Source: JARROD01 sp037384225 (lineage in GTDB: Bacteria; Pseudomonadota; Gammaproteobacteria; Pseudomonadales; Cellvibrionaceae). From it: a DNA stretch of 20,074 nt. The translations under genes were made by a program, and so were the position numbers. Positions within the stretch are counted from its first letter, which is position 1. Each line of letters opens with the position of its first letter. The notes beneath the pieces were generated by a model. That model worked only from the letters and a program-made list of their open reading frames with translations, was not told the DNA's origin and did not search any database. This document shows positions 8,245-14,912 of this stretch, piece after piece. Where the stretch lies: contig JARROD010000018.1 in the NCBI GenBank assembly GCA_037384225.1, positions 1 to 20,074 on the forward strand, written 5' to 3'.

Positions 8245-8763
8245 TCACGGCTGGAACTGCAGTACCAGTGACTCGACGTGCAGGGTTTTATCCAGCTCAC
8301 GTTTGATTTTCCAGGCGCTCTGCTTGTCGATTTTCGGCCCCACAAACACGCGCACCATTGGGCCCTTGGCAGTCTTTGCCCTGCGGTAATAGGCCTTGTA
8401 TCCAACTTTTAACAATTGCTCGCTTAACTGTTTCGCATGCGCTTCATTGTTGTAACTCGCCACCTGCACCACCCATGCCCGGGGCACGCCTTCGGCGTTG
8501 AGACCGGCCGGCTCAGGGGTATCGTCCACTGGGGCGTCGGTATCCGGTTGATACATTTGCTCCGGGTCCTTGGCCGCTATGATGTCCTTTGGCCTGACAG
8601 GACTTTGTATCGGCAGAGGCTGCACCTGCGGTGGCGGCGTAATCCGGGTGGCGGTATCGACCGGTAGCCGTACTTCGCGCTCAAACACCACGGGCAAAAA
8701 CAGCACCGCTACCGATGTCAGCACGACCGCTCCCACCAGGCGCTGCTTTAATCCGTCATCCAC
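8245..8763 (-). CDS. SPOR-domain cell envelope protein (DedD-like)
   Basis: The 172-residue protein has a short cytoplasmic start, one membrane segment at about residues 9-27 (GAVVLTSVAVLFLPVVF), a Pro-rich linker (about 40-90) and a C-terminal SPOR domain (about 95-170, beginning AWVVQVASYNNEAHAKQL). SPOR domains bind denuded septal peptidoglycan, so a role in cell division or septal wall remodelling is likely, as for DedD of E. coli. The location between folC and cvpA is exactly that of dedD in enterics and of PA3110 in Pseudomonas. The start is a GTG at 8763, nine bases after the folC stop, with no strong ribosome binding site, which suggests translation coupled to folC. The domain call is firm; orthology to DedD rests on context. 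Confidence 0.88.
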   Translation of the reverse strand: MDDGLKQRLVGAVVLTSVAVLFLPVVFEREVRLPVDTATRITPPPQVQPLPIQSPVRPKDIIAAKDPEQMYQPDTDAPVDDTPEPAGLNAEGVPRAWVVQVASYNNEAHAKQLSEQLLKVGYKAYYRRAKTAKGPMVRVFVGPKIDKQSAWKIKRELDKTLHVESLVLQFQP

Positions 8764-8772
8764 GTTTAGAGG

Positions 8773-10083
8773 CTACTCCGCAGTTTTAGGTTTACAGACT
8801 TCCAGCGCCGCCGCCACGGTCAGAAAAGACCCGAGCACCAACACGCGATCGCCCGGAGCCGCCTCCCGGGTAATCTGCTCCAATGCAGCGGCTACTGTAT
8901 CACACTTAACAGCGGCACCACCGAGGTGGTTCAGATCTGTCTCCAGATCCTCGGCGGAGGCGGCCCGGATGGAACCGGGCAGTCCGGAGACAAACCAGTA
9001 ATCCACGAGCGGCCGTAATTGGCACAGTGTATTCCGGCGATCTTTGTCCGCCATCATGGCCACCAGCGCGAAAGTCTTTTGCGCGCCAGTCGGCGCTGCT
9101 AATTTGGTCGCCAGATAGGTGGCTGCCGCCGGGTTGTGAGCAACGTCGAGAATGAATTCAAGCCCCTTGTAATTGATTTTCTGCAACCGCCCCGGTAATT
9201 CCAAGCCCTCCATGACCCGTTGCACTATCTGCCTTTGCAGTTTGATTTCCAGACAGTTACACACTTGCAGTGCCGCCGCCACACTCGGTAGAGGCAGATT
9301 GGGTAGCGGCAACCCGGCAAAACTGACTTCCTCTCCACGGCTTGCCCGCCCCCACCAGGACCAGGTGGCGCCGGTATCGGATACCTGCGATCCGAATTCC
9401 CGGCCCAGCTGTAACAGCGGCGCGTTGCAGTCCGCAGCGGCAGCGGCAATGGCCGCCGGCGGTGTGGGGTCGGCGCAGATCGCGGGTCGTGAGCGGCGAA
9501 AAATGCCGGCCTTCTCACGCGCTATGCTGTCGCGATCAGAGCCCAGCCAGATTTCGTGATCGAGGTCGATGGATGTGACCACCGCCACATCCGCATCCCA
9601 CAGATTAGTCGCGTCCAGGCGCCCTCCCAGGCCAACTTCCAGCAACACAATATCAACGCTCTGTCGACCGTGCAGAAACAGTTCCATGGCCGCCAGGGTG
9701 CCGAATTCAAAATAAGTCAGACTGACGCCGTCGCGGACACGCTCGATTTTTTCGAACGCGGCGCACACCGTCTCCGGCGCGGCGTTGCACCCCTGGATAC
9801 GGATGCGTTCGCAATAGTGGAAAAGATGGGGAGATGTATAGCTACCAACGCGATAGCCCGTCTCGATCAACAGTGCCTCCAGAGTTGCTACGCAGGAGCC
9901 TTTGCCATTGGTGCCGGCAATCGTCACTATCCTCGGCGCCGGCTGTTGCCGCGCTTTGTTTTTGCCAGAGACCAGTTCGAGACGCTCGGCGACAATACCA
10001 ATACGCGCCAGCCCGAGTTCGATTTCTTTTGGGTGTAGCTGTTCCAGCCAGGCCAGCCAGGCTTCAAGTGAATTAAACCGCAT
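8773..10083 (-). CDS. folC: Folylpolyglutamate synthase / dihydrofolate synthase
   Basis: This 436-residue Mur-ligase-type enzyme adds L-glutamate to dihydropteroate and then to tetrahydrofolates, using ATP, in the cytoplasm. Visible motifs are the P-loop GTNGKGS (57-63), the omega-loop region SYTSPHL (81-87), SLTYFEFGTLAAM (121-133), SIDLDH (171-176), REKAGIFR (189-196, whose Lys is the family's usual modified Lys) and DVAHNP (313-318) in the C-terminal domain. Length is close to E. coli FolC (about 422). The ATG at 10083 is preceded by a small perfect hairpin rather than a recognisable ribosome binding site. It follows accD by 43 bases and precedes the SPOR gene by nine, a conserved accD-folC-dedD-cvpA-purF order. 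Confidence 0.96.
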   Translation of the reverse strand: MRFNSLEAWLAWLEQLHPKEIELGLARIGIVAERLELVSGKNKARQQPAPRIVTIAGTNGKGSCVATLEALLIETGYRVGSYTSPHLFHYCERIRIQGCNAAPETVCAAFEKIERVRDGVSLTYFEFGTLAAMELFLHGRQSVDIVLLEVGLGGRLDATNLWDADVAVVTSIDLDHEIWLGSDRDSIAREKAGIFRRSRPAICADPTPPAAIAAAAADCNAPLLQLGREFGSQVSDTGATWSWWGRASRGEEVSFAGLPLPNLPLPSVAAALQVCNCLEIKLQRQIVQRVMEGLELPGRLQKINYKGLEFILDVAHNPAAATYLATKLAAPTGAQKTFALVAMMADKDRRNTLCQLRPLVDYWFVSGLPGSIRAASAEDLETDLNHLGGAAVKCDTVAAALEQITREAAPGDRVLVLGSFLTVAAALEVCKPKTAE

Positions 10084-10089
10084 GTAATA

Positions 10090-10102
10090 AACGACTGTCG
10101 TT
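10090..10102 (-). other. Short hairpin just upstream of folC
   Basis: AACGA and TCGTT form a 5-bp perfect stem with a 3-base loop, six bases before the folC start codon and within the 43-base accD-folC spacer. It occupies the place where a ribosome binding site would be expected. It has no T-run, so it is not an obvious terminator; it may affect folC translation or simply be chance. Confidence 0.3.
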
Positions 10103-10126
10103 AAGAGCGTAATTAAATCTGCACAA

Positions 10127-10990
10127 TCAGGCAGCGGGGCAGTGGGTCAGTTTCGCCAGCAGCGAACCGACCCGGTCGCGCATGTCTTTGCGATGAACAA
10201 TCAAGTCGATGGCCCCATGCTCCAACAGAAATTCACTGCGCTGGAATCCCTTGGGCAGTTTTTGGCGAATTGTTTGCTCAATGATGTTGGGCCCGGCAAA
10301 CCCCGCCCGCGCACTGGGTTCAGCAACATTGATATCACCGAGCAAAGCAAGGCTCGCCGATACGCCGCCGTAAACAGGGTCTGTCATGATGGAAATATAA
10401 GGTATGCCCTGGACCTTTAAACGCTCGATAACCGCACTGGTTTTTGCCATTTGCATCAGCGAAATCAATGCCTCCTGCATGCGGGCGCCGCCGGTGGCGG
10501 AAAAACAGATAAAAGGAATACGCTCCTCCAGCGCTGTCTGGGCCGCGCGGGTGAACTTCTCCCCTACCGCATATCCCATCGATCCCCCATGGAAAGCAAA
10601 CTCGAAAGCCACCGCCACCACCGGCATACCGTTGAGTTCGCCTTTCATGGCCACCAGCGCGTCTTTTTCGCCGGTGCTTTTCTGAGCACTGGCCAAGCGA
10701 TCTTTATACTTTTTGATGTCTTTAAATTTGAGGCGATCAATGGGTTCAACGTCGGTGGCAAGTTCTTGGCGATTATCAGAATCGAGAAAAATACCCAGCC
10801 GTTTACGGGCGCCGATACGCATATGGTGATCGCACTTCGGACACACGTCGAGGTTACGCTCCAGTTCCGGACGGTACAGAACCGCACTGCACTTTACACA
10901 CTTCTTCCACAATCCCTCCGGTACTTTACTGCTTCCGCGTTTGCGCTCGGATCGAACTACTGAAGGTACAATTTTATCTAACCAACTCAT
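10127..10990 (-). CDS. accD: Acetyl-CoA carboxylase carboxyltransferase subunit beta
   Basis: This is the beta half of the carboxyltransferase that moves carboxyl from biotin to acetyl-CoA to make malonyl-CoA, the first step of fatty acid synthesis; it pairs with AccA, not seen here. The N-terminal zinc ribbon is intact, with two CxxC pairs (KKCVKCSA and DVCPKCDH). The crotonase-like core shows FHGGSMGYAVGEKF, SATGGARMQE, and ISIMTDPVYGGVSAS. Length is slightly under the E. coli subunit (304). I chose the ATG at 10990 (MSWLDKIVP), 287 residues, because MSWLDK is the usual family N terminus and AAGAGA lies about nine bases upstream. A TTG at 10999 would add three residues. It lies 63 bases after trpA and 43 before folC, so it may be served by trp-region transcription or a promoter in that 63-base gap. 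Confidence 0.97.
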   Translation of the reverse strand: MSWLDKIVPSVVRSERKRGSSKVPEGLWKKCVKCSAVLYRPELERNLDVCPKCDHHMRIGARKRLGIFLDSDNRQELATDVEPIDRLKFKDIKKYKDRLASAQKSTGEKDALVAMKGELNGMPVVAVAFEFAFHGGSMGYAVGEKFTRAAQTALEERIPFICFSATGGARMQEALISLMQMAKTSAVIERLKVQGIPYISIMTDPVYGGVSASLALLGDINVAEPSARAGFAGPNIIEQTIRQKLPKGFQRSEFLLEHGAIDLIVHRKDMRDRVGSLLAKLTHCPAA

Positions 10991-11053
10991 AGACCCCAAT
11001 CTCTTACTGCTCCAGTTCTAAATAATAGTTCCAGCCCGCCGGCTCGCTCACAT

Positions 11054-11872
11054 CTAGTCGATAGCCCGGCGGATAGGAGCAACTAACTGCCCCAGTGCCT
11101 GTTTCAGAGCATTCAGGTTCTGGGCAGTATCGGCGCCAGCGGCAAACTCACCCATGTTTTCCACCAACACGCTGCCGACAACCGCGCCGTCGGCGCTGGC
11201 GGCAATTGCCCTGGCTGAATCCGCATCTTTGATACCGAAACCGACGCACAGCGGCAATTCGGTGATGGCGCGCAGTTGCGCCAGCTTTTCCGCCACTGAG
11301 TCGACTTGCAGGTGCCCGGCGCCGGTAACCCCTTTGAGTGAAACATAGTACAAAAAGCCGCTGGCGCCAGCGGCGATTTTTTTAGCCCGCTCCAGTGATG
11401 TTGTCGGTGCCAGTAAAAAAATAGTCTCTATGCCGACGTTTTTTAGCTCGCGATTTAAACCCTCCGCTTCCTCCGGCGGCAAATCCACGGTGAGTAGCCC
11501 GTCCACACCGGCGGCGGCGGCCGCCCGGGCAAAGTCTGCATAGCCCATTTTCTCCACCGGATTGGCGTATCCCATCAATACTATCGGCGTGCTGGTGTTG
11601 GTCTCACGAAAGGCTTTCACCACATTCAGCGTCGATTTTAAACTGCCTCCGGCGGCCAGGGCGCGCTCGTGACCACGCTGAATAACCGGCCCCTCAGCCA
11701 TAGGGTCGGAGAAAGGCACCCCCAGCTCGATAATGTCGACACCTTCTGCCACCAGTGTCTGCATCGCCGGCAAGGTCGCCCCCGCAAAGGGATCGTCGCA
11801 GACAATATAGGTAATCAGTGCTTTGTGCCCCTTTTTCCTGAGCTCAGCCAGGCGTTTGGTAATTCTGTTCAC
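11054..11872 (-). CDS. trpA: Tryptophan synthase alpha subunit
   Basis: The 272-residue TIM-barrel protein cleaves indole-3-glycerol phosphate to indole, which is passed to TrpB. The signature ELGVPFSDPMAEGPVIQ runs from residue 49: Glu49 matches the catalytic Glu49 of the Salmonella enzyme, but the place of the second catalytic residue, Asp60, is taken by Glu60. Phosphate-binding loops are visible as GFGIKDADSA and DGAVVGSVLV near the C terminus. Length is normal (E. coli 268). It begins 12 bases after the trpB stop, so the two subunits are co-transcribed. I see no frameshift and the remaining motifs are intact, so the enzyme is probably active. Confidence 0.96.
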   Translation of the reverse strand: MNRITKRLAELRKKGHKALITYIVCDDPFAGATLPAMQTLVAEGVDIIELGVPFSDPMAEGPVIQRGHERALAAGGSLKSTLNVVKAFRETNTSTPIVLMGYANPVEKMGYADFARAAAAAGVDGLLTVDLPPEEAEGLNRELKNVGIETIFLLAPTTSLERAKKIAAGASGFLYYVSLKGVTGAGHLQVDSVAEKLAQLRAITELPLCVGFGIKDADSARAIAASADGAVVGSVLVENMGEFAAGADTAQNLNALKQALGQLVAPIRRAID

Positions 11873-11884
11873 TGTGTTTTGCCC

Positions 11885-13111
11885 TTAAACTGTAATGCCA
11901 TCGATATCGGCCACGGTTAAAATATCCTTGTCGCCCCGGCCGGATAGATTGACAATGATTATCTGCTCCCTGTCCATGGCCGGAGCGATTTTTTCCGCGT
12001 AAGCCAGCGCATGGCTGGACTCCAGGGCAGGCATAATACCTTCCACCAGGGTCAGTTTTCTAAACGCGGCCAGCGCTTCATCATCGTTGACAGTGACATA
12101 ATCAACTCGCTTCAGGTCCTTCAGCCAGGCGTGTTCTGGTCCCACACCGGGGTAGTCGAGCCCGGCGGAAACGGAGTGGGTTTCGATAATCTGTCCGTTT
12201 TCGTCTTCCATCAGATAAGTGCGGTTGCCGTGCAGGACACCGGGAATACCCGCTGTCAGCGGTGCAGCGTGGCGACCGCTTTCCAGACCCAGGCCACCAG
12301 CCTCGACCCCGTACATGCGCACACCGTCATCGCTCAAGAATGGGTGGAACAGACCAATGGCGTTGGAGCCACCGCCCACACAGGCCACTAGCGCGTCGGG
12401 CAGGCGCCCGGCCAGTTCCTGTATCTGAGCCCGCGCCTCGCGGCCGATGACCGACTGGAAATCGCGCACCAGTTGCGGATACGGGTGGGGTCCGGCGACG
12501 GTGCCGATAATGTAAAAAGTATCGTCGACATTGGTGACCCAGTCGCGCAGGGCTTCGTTCATGGCGTCTTTCAATGTTTTCGAGCCGGAAGTCACCGGCA
12601 CGACTTCTGCCCCCAACAGCTTCATGCGATAGACATTGAGCGCCTGGCGGCGCACATCTTCCGCCCCCATAAACACCTGGCACTTGAGCCCCAGGCGGGC
12701 GGCGACGGTGGCGGTGGCCACACCGTGCTGACCGGCACCCGTTTCGGCAATAACACGGCTTTTACGGGTGTACTTGGCCAACAGCGCCTGGCCGATGGTG
12801 TTATTGACCTTGTGGGCGCCAGTGTGATTGAGGTCTTCCCGCTTCAAATAAATCTGCGCGCCGCCCAGCTCCCTGCTCCAGCGCTCGGCGTGATACAACG
12901 GCGACGGACGACCGACATAGTGGGCCAGGTCGCGGTCGAAATCCGCCTGAAAGCCGGGGTCGTCTTTCAGGCGCAAATAAATGTTTTCCAGGTCTTCCAA
13001 AGCCGCCATCAGGGTTTCGGAAACAAACTTTCCCCCGTAAGGGCCGAAGTGCCCCCGGGCGTCAGGTACCCGGCTGTAATCAATGATCGGTTTTTGCTTG
13101 TTGTCGCTCAC
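11885..13111 (-). CDS. trpB: Tryptophan synthase beta subunit
   Basis: The 408-residue PLP enzyme condenses indole with serine to give tryptophan in an alpha2beta2 complex with TrpA. The PLP Lys is Lys101 in LNHTGAHKVNN; ETGAGQHG (123-130) holds the substrate carboxylate loop, and CVGGGSNAIG (near 244-253) binds the PLP phosphate. It is of the usual TrpB1 type that pairs with TrpA. The start is a GTG at 13111 with GGTGAG about nine bases upstream. The 116-base spacer on its 5' side separates it from trpF and contains a 14-base tandem repeat. trpF, trpB and trpA lie in the order seen in many proteobacteria with split trp genes; no TrpI- or TrpR-type regulator is present in the window. Confidence 0.97.
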   Translation of the reverse strand: MSDNKQKPIIDYSRVPDARGHFGPYGGKFVSETLMAALEDLENIYLRLKDDPGFQADFDRDLAHYVGRPSPLYHAERWSRELGGAQIYLKREDLNHTGAHKVNNTIGQALLAKYTRKSRVIAETGAGQHGVATATVAARLGLKCQVFMGAEDVRRQALNVYRMKLLGAEVVPVTSGSKTLKDAMNEALRDWVTNVDDTFYIIGTVAGPHPYPQLVRDFQSVIGREARAQIQELAGRLPDALVACVGGGSNAIGLFHPFLSDDGVRMYGVEAGGLGLESGRHAAPLTAGIPGVLHGNRTYLMEDENGQIIETHSVSAGLDYPGVGPEHAWLKDLKRVDYVTVNDDEALAAFRKLTLVEGIMPALESSHALAYAEKIAPAMDREQIIIVNLSGRGDKDILTVADIDGITV

Positions 13112-13142
13112 TTAGTCTACTCACCCGTTAATAATTCCAGAG

Positions 13143-13198
13143 CCTCTATGCCAGTACCTCTATTCCAGCATCACTATTCCAGCATCTCTATTCTGGCA
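13143..13198. repeat. 14-base tandem repeat, four units, in the trpF-trpB spacer
   Basis: Four direct units follow one another without gaps: CCTCTATGCCAGTA (13143), CCTCTATTCCAGCA (13157), TCACTATTCCAGCA (13171) and TCTCTATTCTGGCA (13185). A degenerate partial copy (ATTCCAGAG) ends at 13142. The units differ at one to five positions. They lie wholly in the 116-base gap between trpF and trpB (13112-13227). On the transcribed strand each unit contains a GGAATAGAG-like purine-rich stretch. The function is unknown; slippage expansion is the simplest origin. Confidence 0.8.
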
Positions 13199-13227
13199 CC
13201 CCCATCCCCCCGCGCAACCGCCAGGTC

Positions 13228-13869
13228 TCAGGCAATTTTCGCATGGTCGATAAATTGCGCGACGCGGTGCAAATCCTTACGGCCGGGTGCCGATTCGACA
13301 CCGCTGCTGACATCGACACCGTAGGGTCGGGTTGCAGCGATCGCCCGCTTGACATTCTCCGGGTTCAGACCGCCGGCCAGGACTATCGGACAGGGCGCTT
13401 GCCACGGCACTCTGCGCCAGTCAAACGTCTCCCCCGTACCACCCGCTGTGCCGGGCCGATAGGCGTCCAGTAGGATTCCTGCCGCGCTGTCGAATTCAGC
13501 CACGGCGGCGGCCACATCGAGTTCGGGTTTCATCCGCAGTGCTTTTATGTACGGGCGGTTAAACTGCTCACAATACGACCGCGACTCAGTACCGTGAAAT
13601 TGCAGCAGCTGTAACGGTACCTGTGCCAGTACCTGCTGCAGAAATACCACCGGTGCGTCCACAAATAACCCGACCACAGTGACAAACGGCCCCGCGAGTC
13701 GAGCCAATTGCCGCGCCTGCTCAATAGAAACACAGCGCGGGCTAGGGTCGTGGAAGACCAGCCCAATAGCGTCCGCCCCGGCGGCGATAACCCCGCGCAT
13801 ATCGTCTGGATGGGTAATTCCACAGATTTTCACCCGGGTCGGCGCAATATCGTCGTCGGCGCTAAACAT
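13228..13869 (-). CDS. trpF: Phosphoribosylanthranilate isomerase
   Basis: This TIM-barrel enzyme converts phosphoribosylanthranilate to the carboxyphenylamino-deoxyribulose phosphate of the tryptophan pathway. With the ATG at 13869 the protein has 213 residues. Visible features are RVKICGIT with catalytic Cys16, LQFHGTE (90-95), LLDAY with catalytic Asp136, GGTGETFDW (143-151), LAGGLNPENV (164-173) and VDVSSGVE (185-192). I preferred this ATG because a GGAG lies five bases upstream (13875-13878) and the TRVKICGIT motif then stands near the N terminus, as is usual. An upstream start at 13941 would add 24 residues unlike the family. Next downstream is trpB, 116 bases away across a tandem repeat; upstream is truA, 128 bases away. 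Confidence 0.95.
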   Translation of the reverse strand: MFSADDDIAPTRVKICGITHPDDMRGVIAAGADAIGLVFHDPSPRCVSIEQARQLARLAGPFVTVVGLFVDAPVVFLQQVLAQVPLQLLQFHGTESRSYCEQFNRPYIKALRMKPELDVAAAVAEFDSAAGILLDAYRPGTAGGTGETFDWRRVPWQAPCPIVLAGGLNPENVKRAIAATRPYGVDVSSGVESAPGRKDLHRVAQFIDHAKIA

Positions 13870-13883
13870 GTGGTCTCCGGATG

Positions 13884-13937
13884 ATCTCGCCCGCGTTCTA
13901 ATTGAAGCACGGATACTATCAGATCTAACCGCGAGAT
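13884..13937 (-). promoter_or_regulatory. Inverted repeat around a candidate trpF promoter
   Basis: ATCTCGC (13884-13890) and GCGAGAT (13931-13937) are perfect 7-bp arms separated by 40 bases in the truA-trpF spacer. Between them on the minus strand lies TGATAGTAT (TAGTAT at 13913-13918), which fits an extended -10 element; a start site there would leave a leader of roughly 35-40 bases before the trpF ATG at 13869. No good -35 is visible. The arms could form an operator or leader structure, but chance is possible. Confidence 0.3.
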
Positions 13938-13997
13938 TCACTCGGACCGAAGTCTCACAACATATTTAAACCTCGCCCCTGCCCCCGCGCCGCGGCT

Positions 13998-14912
13998 TCA
14001 GAAAGGTATGCCGCCAAGGGGAAAATCCAGAAAATGCGGCCCGGGAACCGACGCCGGCAAGGCAAACTCCAGCGGGTAAGCAACAGCCACCAGGTACAGG
14101 CCCGCGGCCGGCGCCGTGGCCGCCGCGGCACGGCGATCACGGGCCGCCAAAACATCCGCGACCCAAGGCGGTGGGTACCTCCCGGTGCCGACGGCGATCA
14201 GCACGCCGGCAATGTTGCGCACCATATGGTGTAAAAAGGCATTGGCCTGCAGCTCCAGAATGATCAGTTTGCCTAAAGTGGCAATATCCAAGCGGTAAAG
14301 GCGGCGCACAGGACTGCGGGCCTGACACTGTGAAGCCCGAAAGGAGCTAAAATCGTGCTCGCCCAGTAGCACAGATGCGCCCTGACGCATGGCGCCGACA
14401 TCTAGCGGGCGCGGCTCATACGCCAGTTGATCGCACATCAACGCCGGGCGCAGAGGGTCGTTGTAGATGATATAGCGGTAGGAGCGCCGTCGGGCACTAA
14501 AACGGGCGTGAAACTGAGCGGCTACAGACTTTGCCCAACGCACTCTGATGGCATCCGGTAATTGGGTATTGGTACCCAACACCCAGGCGCGGTCTTTGCG
14601 CACGGCCTGGGTATCAAAGTGCAATACCTGATTGGTCGCGTGCACACCGGCATCGGTGCGGCCAGCGCAAACCAGTGTTATGGGTTCGTTGGCGATGGAC
14701 GACAGCGCCTTTTCCAATTCCTGTTGCACCGTCGCGACACCACTGCGTTGCGCCTGAAATCCGTGATAGCGGCCACCGTTGTATTCAACGGCGAGCGCCA
14801 CGCGGGTCATACCTTCCGGCAACGTCTGCCCGGATAACAACTCGCAGTTTCTTGTGTAAGGTTTCTCGCCGACCTGCGCTGAAGCAGTTTCCGGTGCGGG
14901 GATCTCAGCCAA
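13998..14912 (-). CDS. truA: tRNA pseudouridine(38-40) synthase
   Basis: TruA isomerises uridines at positions 38-40 of the anticodon arm of many tRNAs. The catalytic Asp lies in CAGRTDAGVHATNQ (Asp87), and ALAVEYNGGRYHGFQ, FSARRRSYRYIIYN, FRASQCQARSPVRR and FLHHMVRNIAGVL are all conserved family segments. The listed start is a TTG at 14912, giving 304 residues and an 8-base overlap with the end of fimV; its GGAG motif is 13 bases away, a little far. The ATG at 14810 (MTRVALAVEYNG) would give 270 residues, the length of the E. coli enzyme, but its GGAAGG lies only one base from the ATG. Some relatives carry an N-terminal extension, so the start is unsettled. The fimV-truA-trpF order is the same as in Pseudomonas. 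Confidence 0.93.
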   Translation of the reverse strand: MAEIPAPETASAQVGEKPYTRNCELLSGQTLPEGMTRVALAVEYNGGRYHGFQAQRSGVATVQQELEKALSSIANEPITLVCAGRTDAGVHATNQVLHFDTQAVRKDRAWVLGTNTQLPDAIRVRWAKSVAAQFHARFSARRRSYRYIIYNDPLRPALMCDQLAYEPRPLDVGAMRQGASVLLGEHDFSSFRASQCQARSPVRRLYRLDIATLGKLIILELQANAFLHHMVRNIAGVLIAVGTGRYPPPWVADVLAARDRRAAAATAPAAGLYLVAVAYPLEFALPASVPGPHFLDFPLGGIPF

